A stretch of 64,000 bases of DNA, taken from contig CACVBU010001149.1 in the NCBI GenBank assembly GCA_902728285.1, positions 476,244 to 540,243 on the forward strand, read 5' to 3'. How positions within the stretch are numbered: the first letter of the stretch is position 1; each line of letters opens with the position of its first letter. This document shows, piece by piece, positions 21,351 through 32,221 of the stretch. Made by a program: the position numbers and the translations under genes. The DNA is from Clytia hemisphaerica. Lineage: Eukaryota > Cnidaria > Hydrozoa > Leptothecata > Clytiidae. Below the pieces are notes generated by a model. It searched no databases and was not told the origin of the DNA. It saw only the letters and a list, made by a program, of their open reading frames with translations.

Positions 21351-22630
21351 GTTTGCTTCTATTATTTGTCAAAGTAGAGACCAATTAAATGTTTTGTTAA
21401 TTCTACGTAGTCTCTAAGAACATTATCACGCCAAGTGCCTTTTAAAACATTTCATTTTCTGGTCTTTCCTTGAAATTGCAGTCTTTGTCTTAAGTAACAT
21501 TAGTTCTGAAAGCCTTTAGTGAATTTGAAATGTTGAGTCAATACTTAGAAATTCTTTTCAGTCACAAATTTTCGGAAATCAGATACTTTGTTGTCAACTA
21601 GAATCAAGTATAAGAACTAGAGTAAACAGTGAAATATTTATAGATTTTTGGCGCCGTAGAGTGGTTCCTTTTTTGGACGAAACCATCCTAAATACAATCT
21701 ACCAAACCGATATTGAAACGCCTCCTACCTGAATGAAAACAACCGGGATCTGAACAATAATCCACATTTAACAGATGGGAACTAAAGTTTCGTTTTCGTC
21801 TTGCGCTCCCCTGGGTATATAGAATTTAAAGGTACATGCACACTATAGCAAAACTGCTTCGCTCATGTATATTCGCTTCGCAATTATGACTTTTAGTCTC
21901 TTGCTCCACAAATTTGTTCTATTGGATTCGCGCCATTTGCAAAAGATCGGATAGAGCTTGGTTTAGACTTTGTTCAGCCTTTGTTTTGAAATTTAAGGCC
22001 CATCTACATTTTAGTAATTTTAATTTCTGCCCATAGTTGCCTTTTTCTCTCTTCTTTTGTTTTAAATGTTTTCGAATGTATTTAACGATCGTATTTATGA
22101 ATGATATTCGAATTCTTTTCAAAACAAAACAATTTCATTTCATAGAAGAGAATATTTCAAAGGATATTCAAAACATAAACATCAAAAAGTTTGTGGACAA
22201 CAACAGCATTCAAAGGACGATATAAAGCATAAGAAAAAAATAGTTCACTTCTTTCTTCTTATAAAAATATTCAAGTCGTCGTTATGTTAAAAAGTGTGTA
22301 CGTCATTTTTTATGTTTAAATTCGAAAAGTTATGCCAAGGGTTTAAAAAAGCAACTTAGAATTGTCTTTTTTTTCGATCTGATAAAAAACAAAGAGTTGC
22401 ACTATTCTTTGTGACCTTCCCACTTTTTCCTGAAAAATTGTCATTTAAACTGGACGGCATATTTAACGCGAGCGAAGCGAGAAAAATAAGTACCTGCAGA
22501 GTCGTTTCAAACGACACTGGTACAGTAAACGATGCTCTTTCTGATAACTTTTGACTTAAACAAAAAATTATGTCACGGGGGACAGTACACGATCCAAATA
22601 TGGTTAAAAGATAAGACACCCGGGGAAGGT
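21351..22630. other. Intergenic, no supported gene
   Basis: Short frames on both strands (for example 22356-22619 minus) lack motifs. A GC-rich patch gcgagcgaagcgag occurs near 22469. Confidence 0.4.
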
Positions 22631-22639
22631 TAGAGTTAA

Positions 22640-22757
22640 ACGTTGTAGAGATTTCTTTTTTTTATTTGATCGCTTCTTTAAGCCAGCTTCAACATTCAAA
22701 GGACTTTTAGTGCGTTCAGCTACAGCTTAACCGGCGTGCGACGCCGGGTACCGGCTA
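22640..22757 (-). repeat. Dispersed repeat end, copy 1
   Basis: Reverse complement of this stretch matches 62209-62330. The shared end is actagccggtacccggcgtc, followed by gcacgcc, then gctgtagctgaa and taaaagtcctttg. Similarity fades further from this end but includes the tatttgatc and gtcac(g/a)ggggaca motifs. It is probably the terminus of an interspersed element. Confidence 0.7.
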
Positions 22758-23918
22758 GTGAAAAATATTCAATTAGTTACATTTAGAAAATAATCACGAA
22801 ATGAGGGATTTTATAAAAAATTACTTTCTCTACAATTTTATATCAATGGAAGTACATACGCACAGACATCTTTAATCAGTACAAACTGCTTGACACCTTC
22901 TGCTTTGATAGATTTTCACTTGGAGCAAAGCCAATGAGACAATTTTAGAAGCGTTAAATGAAGTGACTGAGCATTCAAATTTTAAGTTTCCTTGCCTAAA
23001 GATTCCTTTTGCATGACGAAATGTATACTGGTTTCATCTTCATTCACATCTTCAGTATTCGTTTTGACGTTTGTGCTTTGCGTTGAGATTTCTAATTGAA
23101 ATATAGTATACATTAAATTGAATCTTTGGACGATCTTTCACAACAAATGATAGCTTACACCAAAAAAGCTTATATTCAAGAACGAAAGATTGAATGTTTG
23201 AAGGTTTATACATATAAAAAAAGTTTCTATAGAAAACAAGATTTCAGTAAATGATTTACTTAAAATGATAGTGTTTGTTTGTCAAAATCTGAAGCTCTGC
23301 ATATCGTCCTGTACGTCAAGTCAATGTCCGTATATTATCTGATTTCAACTCGTTGACCTCGTTTTGTACGTAATAACGTCATTTTGTACGTCGCATTTAA
23401 AAATACAATCAAAAGTCAGAGTAAGCAGTTTGTCATGAAATTTAAAAACTAAATGAAAAATCAAGATTACATCTGTTTAAGGTAAGTTGTGGTCGGGAAT
23501 ATTAGTTCAAAAAGGTCATGTAAAGCTTCAAATAAATTTGTTCTAGTGAAAAACGTATTTTTAATGTGAAATAGGCTCAACATGTTAAAACATCTATATG
23601 TGCTTCAAAAACGATTTGCTTATGAAAAAAGATGAAATAAGAAAGTACTGGTATTGATCGAAAATTTTTTACCGAGAATTTGTTCGTTGAAGATGGTTGA
23701 GCTGCTGGTTTGGCCATGTAGAACTGAATAAAATAAGTATATTGAAAGTCGCAGTGCTTTTTCATCTGAGGAGAAAATGATTACGTAGTAATCAATTTTT
23801 TCTAAACAAAAACTACAAGTAGTATGAATTTGAATAAATAAAAATAATACAAGTAAAAATGTATCAGTTACAGTTATCAATCCTGTAATGAAGAGAATGT
23901 ATTGAATGTAATGTACTG
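22758..23918. other. Intergenic, 3' flank of the integrase pseudogene
   Basis: AT-rich, with gtacgt-rich pieces near 23340-23390. Frames at 23577-23937 on the minus strand have no motif. No gene supported. Confidence 0.4.
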
Positions 23919-24000
23919 TTACATACCATATACGCAATAGGCTGGTTTTAAGGAAAAACGATATATATTCCTTGCCATTGATTTAATTCCATGAAGACCG

Positions 24001-24934
24001 CGGTTGGTTCGAAACGCAGGACACAGGACCCAGGAGGCAGGACACAGGACACAGGTCAGTGCTGACAGGTCAGCTTTAATTGCTGTGAAAGACAAAGAAA
24101 ATGTTTGAAAAACACTTGTAATCGTTAGAAATATCATTCTGAAGGTATTTTATTGGTCTAGAACCTTTTTAAAGGTCAAAATCTATCCACATGCTTGCCA
24201 CGTGCTTTTGCATTTTGTGCCGTGTATAACACGGACCTGTAATACTTGTATTATATATTACACATAAATCACGCATGTATAGTAGCAGTTATCTTTTCAA
24301 TATCATTGACATGTGACATATATGTTATACACAAAATACATGTGTTAAAATATTTATCTCATCTTTAAACAGCCCCAACAGGAAAATAGCTATTTCACAA
24401 TCGCTATATCATATCTCATTATATCTCCTGCATCACCTTGGGTATGATAACAAAAATTGACTAAAATAGCGTCAAAGGTTTGTATTTTATTAATATATCA
24501 ATATTTTCATTCCCTATCTCGTATTTTTGATGAAAATGACGTCACTATTTTCATATCTCTAAAACAGCTCTCTTAGAGCATTTAATGTTTTCAAAATATA
24601 TAAATCTATATCTTCTTGCACCATCAGCATCCTATTGAGCATGAAAAAACATTTTGTTGTAAACTGATGTACACACCTTGTATTTTGTGCTAGCGTCATC
24701 ATTTACATAATTTAAATGTCATTTTGTCAATATTTATTGATGGCTTGTCATTTAAAAATCTTTTAAATAGCGTATTTTGTATAATATATAATTTTCCATT
24801 GCGTATAATGTTTTTAGAAACATTTTATACATTATATGTTACGAGTGTGTTACAATTTTCCGGTCTGTAGTTTGTATGATCTGCGTCCTGTGTCCTGTCT
24901 CCTGCGTCCTGTCTCCTGCGTTTCGAACCAACCG
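24001..24934. mobile_element. 934-bp DNA element with 9-bp target duplication
   Basis: Ends are cggttggttcgaaacgcagg (left) and its reverse complement (right). The inner sequence has short direct repeats of the type aggacacaggac on the left and cctgtctcctgcgt on the right. The 9-mer tgaagaccg flanks both sides (23992-24000 and 24935-24943). No transposase is coded, so it is non-autonomous. A 9-bp duplication fits the MULE (Mutator-like) group, but other groups make 8-9 bp duplications. Confidence 0.9.
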
Positions 24935-24943
24935 TGAAGACCG

Positions 24944-25318
24944 TCGAAATAATACCACTTGCCGTTGTTCTGAAACTTGCACATGTAGTGGTGACCAGGA
25001 CGATCATGCAATGAAACAGCATTCAAAAAATATCTAAATGATGTAAATAGAGGGGAGAAAAAATCAATTATTGTTTCTGAGAGACCGAGACCTAAATTAT
25101 CTTTAAAAGTTGGCAGAATTGGCCTATATAAAAGTGCTAACCTAGCTTTTTCTCCAGCTGTTAGATTAATGATAATTTCATCTGGAATGTCTGCCATCTT
25201 AATAATAATCTTCTGATCTTGTTGGTGTGAATGAATATTTACAGGGAGTATGGCAGGTACGTGTTGAAAGATCTTTTGACTGGTTCTCCTCATACCATTG
25301 CAATAGGCATTAGTCACT
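24944..25318 (-). pseudogene. Protease-like C-terminal exon (upstream part)
   Basis: This holds the histidine (DRPGHHYMCKF) and aspartate (KWYYFDGL) motifs expected for a C19/C48-like papain-fold cysteine protease, pairing with the Cys in the preceding exon. The frame is cut at 24943 by the 934-bp element. The remaining C-terminal codons (about 27) resume at 24000 and stop at 23919. The acceptor at 25319-25320 fits the phase of the preceding donor. Confidence 0.7.
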
Positions 25319-25498
25319 CTGAGAAAAAAAGAGGAATTGAATTCATAAGAAATGCACGAGAATAGTATTCAAAACACACATTTGATAAATCATTGCCATT
25401 CACATCCCTGTTCTTTCATAAGTAAAAAGTGTATTCACTGTTAAATTGGTCAACCAATTCTGTATGAACTGACTAAAATTAAATCTTAAATTACATAC

Positions 25499-26608
25499 TT
25501 GGATTCCTTGTTTTCGTCGAGAAAGAAATTTTGAGATGTGGTTCTATCAAATGTATCCGGAAATTTTCTTGCATATTGTGTGTGTAAATCTTTTTCTGAC
25601 CGCAGGAACCATGCCTGGATTTGTTGGATTATAGATTGGCGGGTGATTTTTTGGTGGTGGTTGTAAACAGGGACGGTTTGATAGGTTTCACGTAAATTGG
25701 GGATTGGACACTCAGGATTTGAGCAAGACGATGAGAGCGAATGAGAGAAGTTGAATCCGATAAGAGGTTTAATGGCACTGTCGAATTCGCTACCTTAAAA
25801 CATTATTACTCCGTTTACAGGTTGGCGTTGGAAATGGTTGGCAAATAATAGTTTTGCCTCGTTGAATCTGTTTTCTTCTAGAAGTTGTTTTGTTGTGTCA
25901 TATAAGGAGTTAATACCATCAAAATGTTTCGGAAGATAGGCACTTTTTAAGATGGTAAACCATGTGTCTAAAGGACATGTATTTGAAAAGTTGACCTTGG
26001 TCTCTCCTTCATTAACCGAACCACCATAGCATGGAAAATTTGCATTTTTTACAAAAGTTGATTTGTTCATGCACTTTCTGTTTACTTCTTTACCGTGGCA
26101 GTTAGCAGTACAGGTTCTGCCAAGACTCAGACAAACACATTTCCTATCCCTGCACTCTTCACGGCATCCACAGTTCATTTTTGGAAGGGGGTCTGCCTAA
26201 CAGCTTCCCTTAAGCCAACCTCTACTTCTGGGTCTCCAAGGCGAACAGTTCCAGGAAAGTGAGAGAGAAGACTAGAAGCGTATCGCCTAGTAAGGACTCC
26301 GGCAGATGACATGAGCCGGTGGGTAGGAATAGGACCAGATGAACGATGAACCACACAACATGGAAGATTTGGTACATTAGTACCAGACCGATCTCTCTTT
26401 TTAATCCATAGGACTACGTTTTCACCTGGCTGAAAGTTAACAGGCTTCTTTGATCGAGAATACTTCTTTTTCATCATTTCTGCATTTTTTACCAGATTTG
26501 CATGAAGTTCTTCCCTCATTTTCTTTCTTTTAGGCGAGGTAACCTGGAATGGCTCTGGAGTGTCGTCTTTTGATGAATCGTCATCAGAAGAGGAGTCATC
26601 TTCAGGTG
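25499..26608 (-). pseudogene. Integrase C-terminal and Cys-rich exon
   Basis: The exon opens with an acidic Ser/Asp stretch after a ttaacag acceptor. An SH3-like integrase tail follows (NFQPGENVVLWIKKRDRSGT), then a dense cysteine cluster (CGCREECRDRKCVCLSLGRT and following Cys/His) as in KRBA2-like proteins of invertebrates. The protease-like part begins with NTCPLDTWFTIL, whose Cys is the likely nucleophile. It has a frameshift at 26187-26191 and a TAA at 25795 between GVIMF and GSEFDSA. It then continues in frame through CSNPECPIPNLRETYQTVPV to a gtatgt donor. Confidence 0.75.
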
Positions 26609-27238
26609 CTGTTAAAATTAAATGTTATTCAGTTAAGGCAACTACAAAGTAAAATCAGTGTGTGTGTTTCTATATGTTTTTTACGAGCATAGGATAAAAC
26701 TTTAGGAAACTAATATGCTTATGCTTAGCAAAATAGATTTTTTGAGCCTCAAAAATTCTTATTCTCTGCTTATGAAATGGTGGAATTTGGACATAAGACA
26801 TGTTTTTTGATTTGGGATTTGAAATTTAAAGTAAAGTGATGCTCAGCAAAAATATTCTTAGCAATGCAAGATTTGAGCCTGGGTATGCTTACGAGTGTTA
26901 TGCTTATAAATAAATGTGTATTACAATTGCGTTTGATTCCTTGGTGTAAAAAAACATTTCCAGGTGGTTGATCTGATGGCTCGAGGTGTGTAAAATCTTC
27001 ACTATTCTCAATCTATCAGTTAATTTTTCAGCAAGAGGTATAGCAGGTTGATCGGGGGAGAAATCACCCATTCCATTGTGGTTTGGGAGTTAACCAAATA
27101 CTGATTAAAAAGGGGATTTCTTTCCACCACTTCCAAAGGAGCAATTCATTGAAACTATAATCAAACACAGCTTTTTATTGTATATTTCAGTCTATATCAT
27201 TTAGACGCCTGATTGGCAATGTTTGGTATCATCTACTA

Positions 27239-27352
27239 CCGTACAGGTAGGGGGAAAGTGACGAAAATGCCTCTAGGTGAAAAAGATTTTCCCCAACGAA
27301 CAAAAACCCCGAATAAATAAAACTCCGACATTTTTTTCCCCAATAAGGTACC
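27239..27352. mobile_element. Small MITE, family member 1
   Basis: Begins aggtagggggaaagtgacga and ends ttttttccccaataaggtac, related in sequence and orientation to 58483-58568. Ends are weakly inverted (gggggaaa with ttttcccc). It lies in the intron between exons 4 and 5 of the integrase pseudogene. Confidence 0.55.
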
Positions 27353-27512
27353 TTGAAATACCATATTGAAATGAGGTTAATTGTGATAAAACATTGAAGG
27401 GGCATATAATTTGGCAACAAAAACAATTGTAATAAGTTATTCTCTTTCTAAGCACACAACATGCGGTTTCATCAAAAGGTCAGATTAAGCAAAAGTTATA
27501 ATTTTAACTTAC

Positions 27513-28642
27513 ATTGAATCTCAGGGAGCCAACTTGACCATTTGTTGGTTTTTAAATCGCACTGGCGATTATAAATTGCCCTCCTAACCACCGCATTTCT
27601 TTCCTCGGCAGAGCCTTGCGATTGTGAATGACCCACTCCACCATTTATGATTTTACTGCTGCCAGGCCACATAACAATGACAGCTTGAACAATTTTATTG
27701 ACAAATTCGGTCCCATTGTCAGATTGGAGTAGCTTTGGAAGTCCAAAAATACCAAAAAACCGTTCAATGAATAATCACCATGTTGTTTGGGCTTCTTTGT
27801 CTGGCATTGCAATGAGGACGGTAAATTTTGTGTAATGATCGTGGCAGTTTCCAATCCATTTATATGGTCCATCAGGCTCAGAGCGCATGTCAATTAGGTC
27901 AACCTGATTAAAAAAACCTTCTTGAGAAGGTTCATCTTTGTTCAGCTTTGTTAGCATTTTTCTGGATACTCATTGTATTCAATTCAAAAGTGCTTATACA
28001 ACCAAGAAAAAATTAAACAATTTACAGTTACTTTTTCCCTGCTTTCTACAATGTATGATTTAAAACTAGCATTGAGCCTAGGCTGAAAAAGCATTATTTA
28101 AAAAATTTTGAAATCTGTTGCAATGATACCTGTACACGTTGCATGAAGCCTTTAGAGATAATTGGCTTGATGGGTCCTTTTTGTTTGGAACTCTCCTCAA
28201 AGCACAAGTCACACACAAGCGTACAAACTCTTCCACCACATCCCGTGGTATTCCAGAACAATCATTTTTAATCTGTTTTCAGCAAGAAATGTTAAAAAGT
28301 TACTAAATTTCAAATCTTGATCAAAATAAAAATATTGCCAAAGCCTCTAAATCTGATGTTAACACAAGAAAATTGATGAAAGTAATTTATTATTTTGGGG
28401 GGAAACGTGAATCGGATGTCAAATAAAAGATATTTTTATTTTTGAGCATTCAGACCATATTTTTCTTAGAAAATACTCAGAATAATTGTTTCAATTCAGC
28501 ATGATTTAGTTCTATCTATTAAAATAAGGGAAACTGTTACCAATTTAATTGTTTTCGGACCACCAGCATGGACCAAAATATCGCAATGTGCTCTACTGAC
28601 GATGTCATATATTTGGCAGACACTAACTACTTGTTTAGACTC
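27513..28642 (-). pseudogene. Integrase zinc finger and DDE core region
   Basis: Exon 2 supplies the paired histidines (RAHCDILVHAGGPKTIKL) and exon 3 the cysteines (IPRDVVEEFVRLCVTC) of the HHCC finger. Exon 4 carries the catalytic core: the first Asp in NQVDLIDMRSEPDGPYKWI, the second in LPKLLQSDNGTEFVNK, and the Glu in SQGSAEERNAVVRRAI. This is the order and spacing of Ginger/KRBA2 and Ty3/gypsy-type integrases. A TGA replaces what should be Trp just after the first block. The exon ends WLPEIQ at a perfect gtaagt donor (27512-27507). Confidence 0.8.
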
Positions 28643-29105
28643 CTAAAACAAGGAATTGAAAAATTCATTCCCTAGTAAGGTGCCTTTTGTAAATTCTTTT
28701 AAAATTTTGATTTTCACAAAATAAGTCCCAATTAGAGTCTAGTTAGTTCACAGAAACACCCCTCTCATTTAGCAACAGTCTAGATTTCTTTATTTCTTTC
28801 CTCTCAATTTATCTGGCGTTTGTTATCACCTTCCTAGGGTTAATGCAAAAAAATATCAAATTTTGTACCTTAGATGGTTCACACAATACATCTTTTAAGT
28901 TTAAATTTGGATATTCCAACAAACGATAATATTTCCTCCTCACTCTTCTCTTTATTGCCTCCGAGCGTTGGTTGGTTTTAAGAAAATCAACAATTTCTTT
29001 GATCGTGCAATGTAATATTAAGCTTCTGTTTTTTATACTGGCTTTGCTTTCAAGCCAGTTATTGAATTTTTGTTTTACTTTCTCCTTCTCCATCGGTTTA
29101 ATCAA

Positions 29106-29379
29106 TTACACTTAAGATTAAAAAATAAATGTCTATTAATTTACTACCTTATGGAGGGAGATGATTAGCCAATGACCTTCAGGACTCTTTCCTTTTATAC
29201 AAATATGGTAGGAATTTGATTATTGTCTTGTGGTATTCATAGGAAAAAATTAGAAATTATATACCTGGACAATATTTTAACCCCCTCCCATATGAAAAAT
29301 ATACACAATGAACAGTAACGTTGACGCAGTCAGTTGCAGCTTCTCTCTTATCAATTCTCTAAAGTGCACTCCCCTATGA
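29106..29379. other. 5' flank of the integrase pseudogene
   Basis: No terminal inverted repeat of the element was identified here. Nothing else stands out. Confidence 0.3.
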
Positions 29380-29720
29380 ACATGGATGGCATTTAGATGA
29401 TATTATCTAGGAATCATCCAATTGCCATCTAATTGCCATCTACACACATCATTTATCTATCATCTAAATACATCATCTAAATATCATCCGTAGATGATAT
29501 TTAGATGATATATCTGGATGATGAATAGATGATGTGTTTTTCAAACATTCTGAAGTCATCTAAATATCATCGATACCTCATCAACTAGATGGTAATTCTC
29601 TGACAATAAGATGATGTTTTTCAAACATTCTGAAGTCATCTAAATATCATCAATACCTCATCCACTAGATTGCAATTTTCTGATGGATTGATGAAATTGA
29701 TAGATGATGTCTAGATGAAC
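29380..29720. repeat. gatgat/atcatc-rich repeat with a strong hairpin
   Basis: Multiple atcatctaaatatcatc-type motifs in both orientations. A perfect 17-bp stem (29472-29488 with 29493-29509) closes a 4-base loop. Downstream, a unit of about 78 bp starting gatgatg and containing tttttcaaacattctgaagt occurs twice (about 29530-29606 and 29607-29687). Confidence 0.85.
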
Positions 29721-31118
29721 TTTTTCCAAATTCCTATGGGTATCGTTGATGACATTTTGATGATAAATGGATGTTTCTTTTATGACATTTTGAAAATGCT
29801 TTTTGAAAATCTAAGCTGTATCGTATTGTCTTTAAATACTAGCTGGACTCAAATTTGATCCACATTTGAGTTCAGTACATTTTCAACACGTTTTATAATT
29901 TACATAAGGGAACAAATTATTGTGGAAAAAATTTTCGTGGAAATTTTTTGACAAATCTACTAAACACAAACATTATCCGGATTTAGAAAATCACCTTTAA
30001 ACTTAGTCTTTTTAAGGCAAAATAGGCCATTATTGTAAACAAATAAGTCTCCCACCCACAAAATCAAATTCTGCGAAACTTCCGAATTTTGAGCCGTGAA
30101 CCCTTAAGGTTATCAAAGGTAAATACTTTCAATAAACATTTCGTTATTTTCATCATTGTTTTTATACATTGATTGTGATAGGGAAATTGGTACCTCATCT
30201 TTTTTGTTTATGAGTTGTCAGTTGTTAGTATACAGTTTATTTTTTAATTGAACATTATAATGTATATATGTAGCTTCATTTCAATCAAATACAAGCTAAA
30301 TAACAGAAAATAATTTTGTGTAGTGGGATTGCAAACAAAATCAAAACAGCATAAGAAAAATTATGTCACAACTGATGACAGCAAATCTTTAGGATGGATC
30401 TAGTTTACTCTGTCCTTATTGAGATTTCCAACATAATACTGTAATAAAGTAAAGCAAAAGAATTTTATTTTGTATCTCTCTATAAAAAAACGTATAATTA
30501 TGGAAAAAAAACGTATGGAAAAAAACGTATAATTATAAAAATATTAGTGCCTTTTTATGTTTCATCTTTATTTTATTTAGTATTTTCAACACTTTCTCTC
30601 CTTGAGGTCAGATCTCTGATCTTCACCATATATATATATCTATTTATATTTCTATGTAACAATAAAGTAAATGTAAAATTTTTAATAAAGTATACCTATA
30701 TGAAACAATAAAGCGAATCTAAAAATGTTTTCATAACTATATCCATCTATATTGTAGCAATAAAAAATTGTTATAAATTACTTTAAGTGGATAAATTTTT
30801 GTGAGGTTTTATTTTCAAAAATGATTTAATTTTCAAGGAATATATTTTGCAAATTGGCTCCTTTTTCAACTAACCTTTTTAGGGGTTTTGGCAAAAATCC
30901 TGATTTTAAAATATAATCCTCGCGTAAAGATATTTTATATCTCTATATGTAACTATAATAGCTAAAAATTTTGCCATCATAAACTATATATGTAACTATC
31001 AAGAGAGGTAAAAATTATGCCATTAACTATATCTCTATAAAATCTTGGTATATTTTATCGCTGTCGTTTTTTAATGAAAACCCTAAATTTGAATTATTTA
31101 GTAAACTGTCTGTGAGTA
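29721..31118. other. Very AT-rich stretch without genes
   Basis: No supported frames. There are small local duplications of acgtataattat around 30490-30535 and tatatc runs. Nothing else seen. Confidence 0.5.
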
Positions 31119-31125
31119 ATTAAAC

Positions 31126-31829
31126 CATGGAGGTAATAAGAAATAGATGGAGAATAAATGACTCGGTAATGGCCTAAGTTATCGTTAAATTCTTTTATAT
31201 TTTCATTCAAATCGGTTTTCTTTGATTTACTATCATTGGAAGCAAAAAAATCCGAAATGTAAATTTATAAGAACAGAAGTGAGAATGTTATCCTGATTGA
31301 AATAAACCTTTTATGCAAAAAGTTCTTGCTCAAACGCGATACAAAAATAATTTTCTCGTAGTAAGGTTACAATAGCTCTATGATTTCATATCGATGTATT
31401 TTTGGGCAAACATATTGCTAATTTTGAGAGTTTCGGCACATTTTCCTTGAAAATTTCTTCATTAGAAATCTTTACGTCTAAAAGGGAGTGGGCTTTCAAA
31501 TTCTGATGGATGATTAATTTAAAGGTTACCTAATCGTAATATAGATTTTTTTTTTAATCTATCGATGATTTTATGAGAGGGGGCCCTTAAAAATATAGGA
31601 TTTTGTGCTTGTTCCGGCAAGCTTTTTCTCATTTTGATCAACAAAGCTATTATCTCACAATAGAGCTGTTAAAAATCCATTCAGTTTTTTATGAACTTAA
31701 ATATTCCCATGAGTGCACACAAAATTAATCACTTTTTCCCATTGCAACCAAGGAGCCGTTTGCTTCCGATGATTAGGTACAATGAAATAAAAGTCATTTA
31801 TTCTCCATCTATTTCTTATTACCTCCATG
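31126..31829. mobile_element. 704-bp inverted-repeat element with 7-bp target duplication
   Basis: Ends are catggaggtaataagaaata (left) and its complement (right); about 38 bp of perfect terminal repeat includes gatggagaataaatgact. The 7-mer attaaac flanks both sides (31119-31125 and 31830-31836). Further in, ggaagcaaa motifs are also inverted. There is no coding capacity. The duplication length suits hAT- or P-like elements, but this is not decisive. Confidence 0.85.
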
Positions 31830-32221
31830 ATTAAACATATCAGTCTAAGTCTACTGTTTCTGTTCAGCACCTACAGCGCTCTCATAAGGTCAATAATATA
31901 TGTTAATATATATGTTATTAAAATATCTTATTTTAAGTCTTTACACAGTTAAAAATTTATTGGGATAGTAATGTAGTATAATATGAAACAAAAACTAACT
32001 TGTGAGCCTGGTGAATATATTCAAATTGAAGAAAAATATTGAATAATATTTTCAAAGAATTTGACGACCGCTAAGACAATTTTGAAGGTATTTATATATG
32101 ATTTTGTAGATTTTGTAGCACAATTTCGTCTAGTGGAAATACAAGAAATACAAGAGGTTTTATCGAATGCTTTGACCATATTATTAATATTGTTAAACAT
32201 AGGCTGTTTTGAAAGTACCCT

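Larger units (their letters stand above)
23919..29105 (-). pseudogene. KRBA2/Ginger-type integrase gene with protease domain, broken
   Basis: Six exons can be placed on the minus strand. Exon 1 28869-29105; exon 2 28541-28642; exon 3 28130-28272; exon 4 about 27963-27513; exon 5 26608-25499; exon 6 25318-23919, split by an inserted element at 24001-24934. Donor/acceptor signals are canonical and phases agree at each clear junction; the exon 4 start is uncertain. Order of parts: helical N-terminus, HHCC zinc motif, integrase core, Cys-rich region, cysteine-protease-like domain. Breaks: one missing base in exon 3 (143 instead of 144 nt), a TGA in exon 4 (27775-27777), a frameshift at the G-run 26187-26191, a TAA at 25795-25797, and the insertion. 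It was once an autonomous integrase-class DNA element or its domesticated relative, and is now dead. Confidence 0.8.

Noticed and set aside
24825-25022. Independent minus-strand gene across the 934-bp element border
   Set aside because: The frame reads from the protease exon into the inserted element in a different frame; it is a junction artefact.
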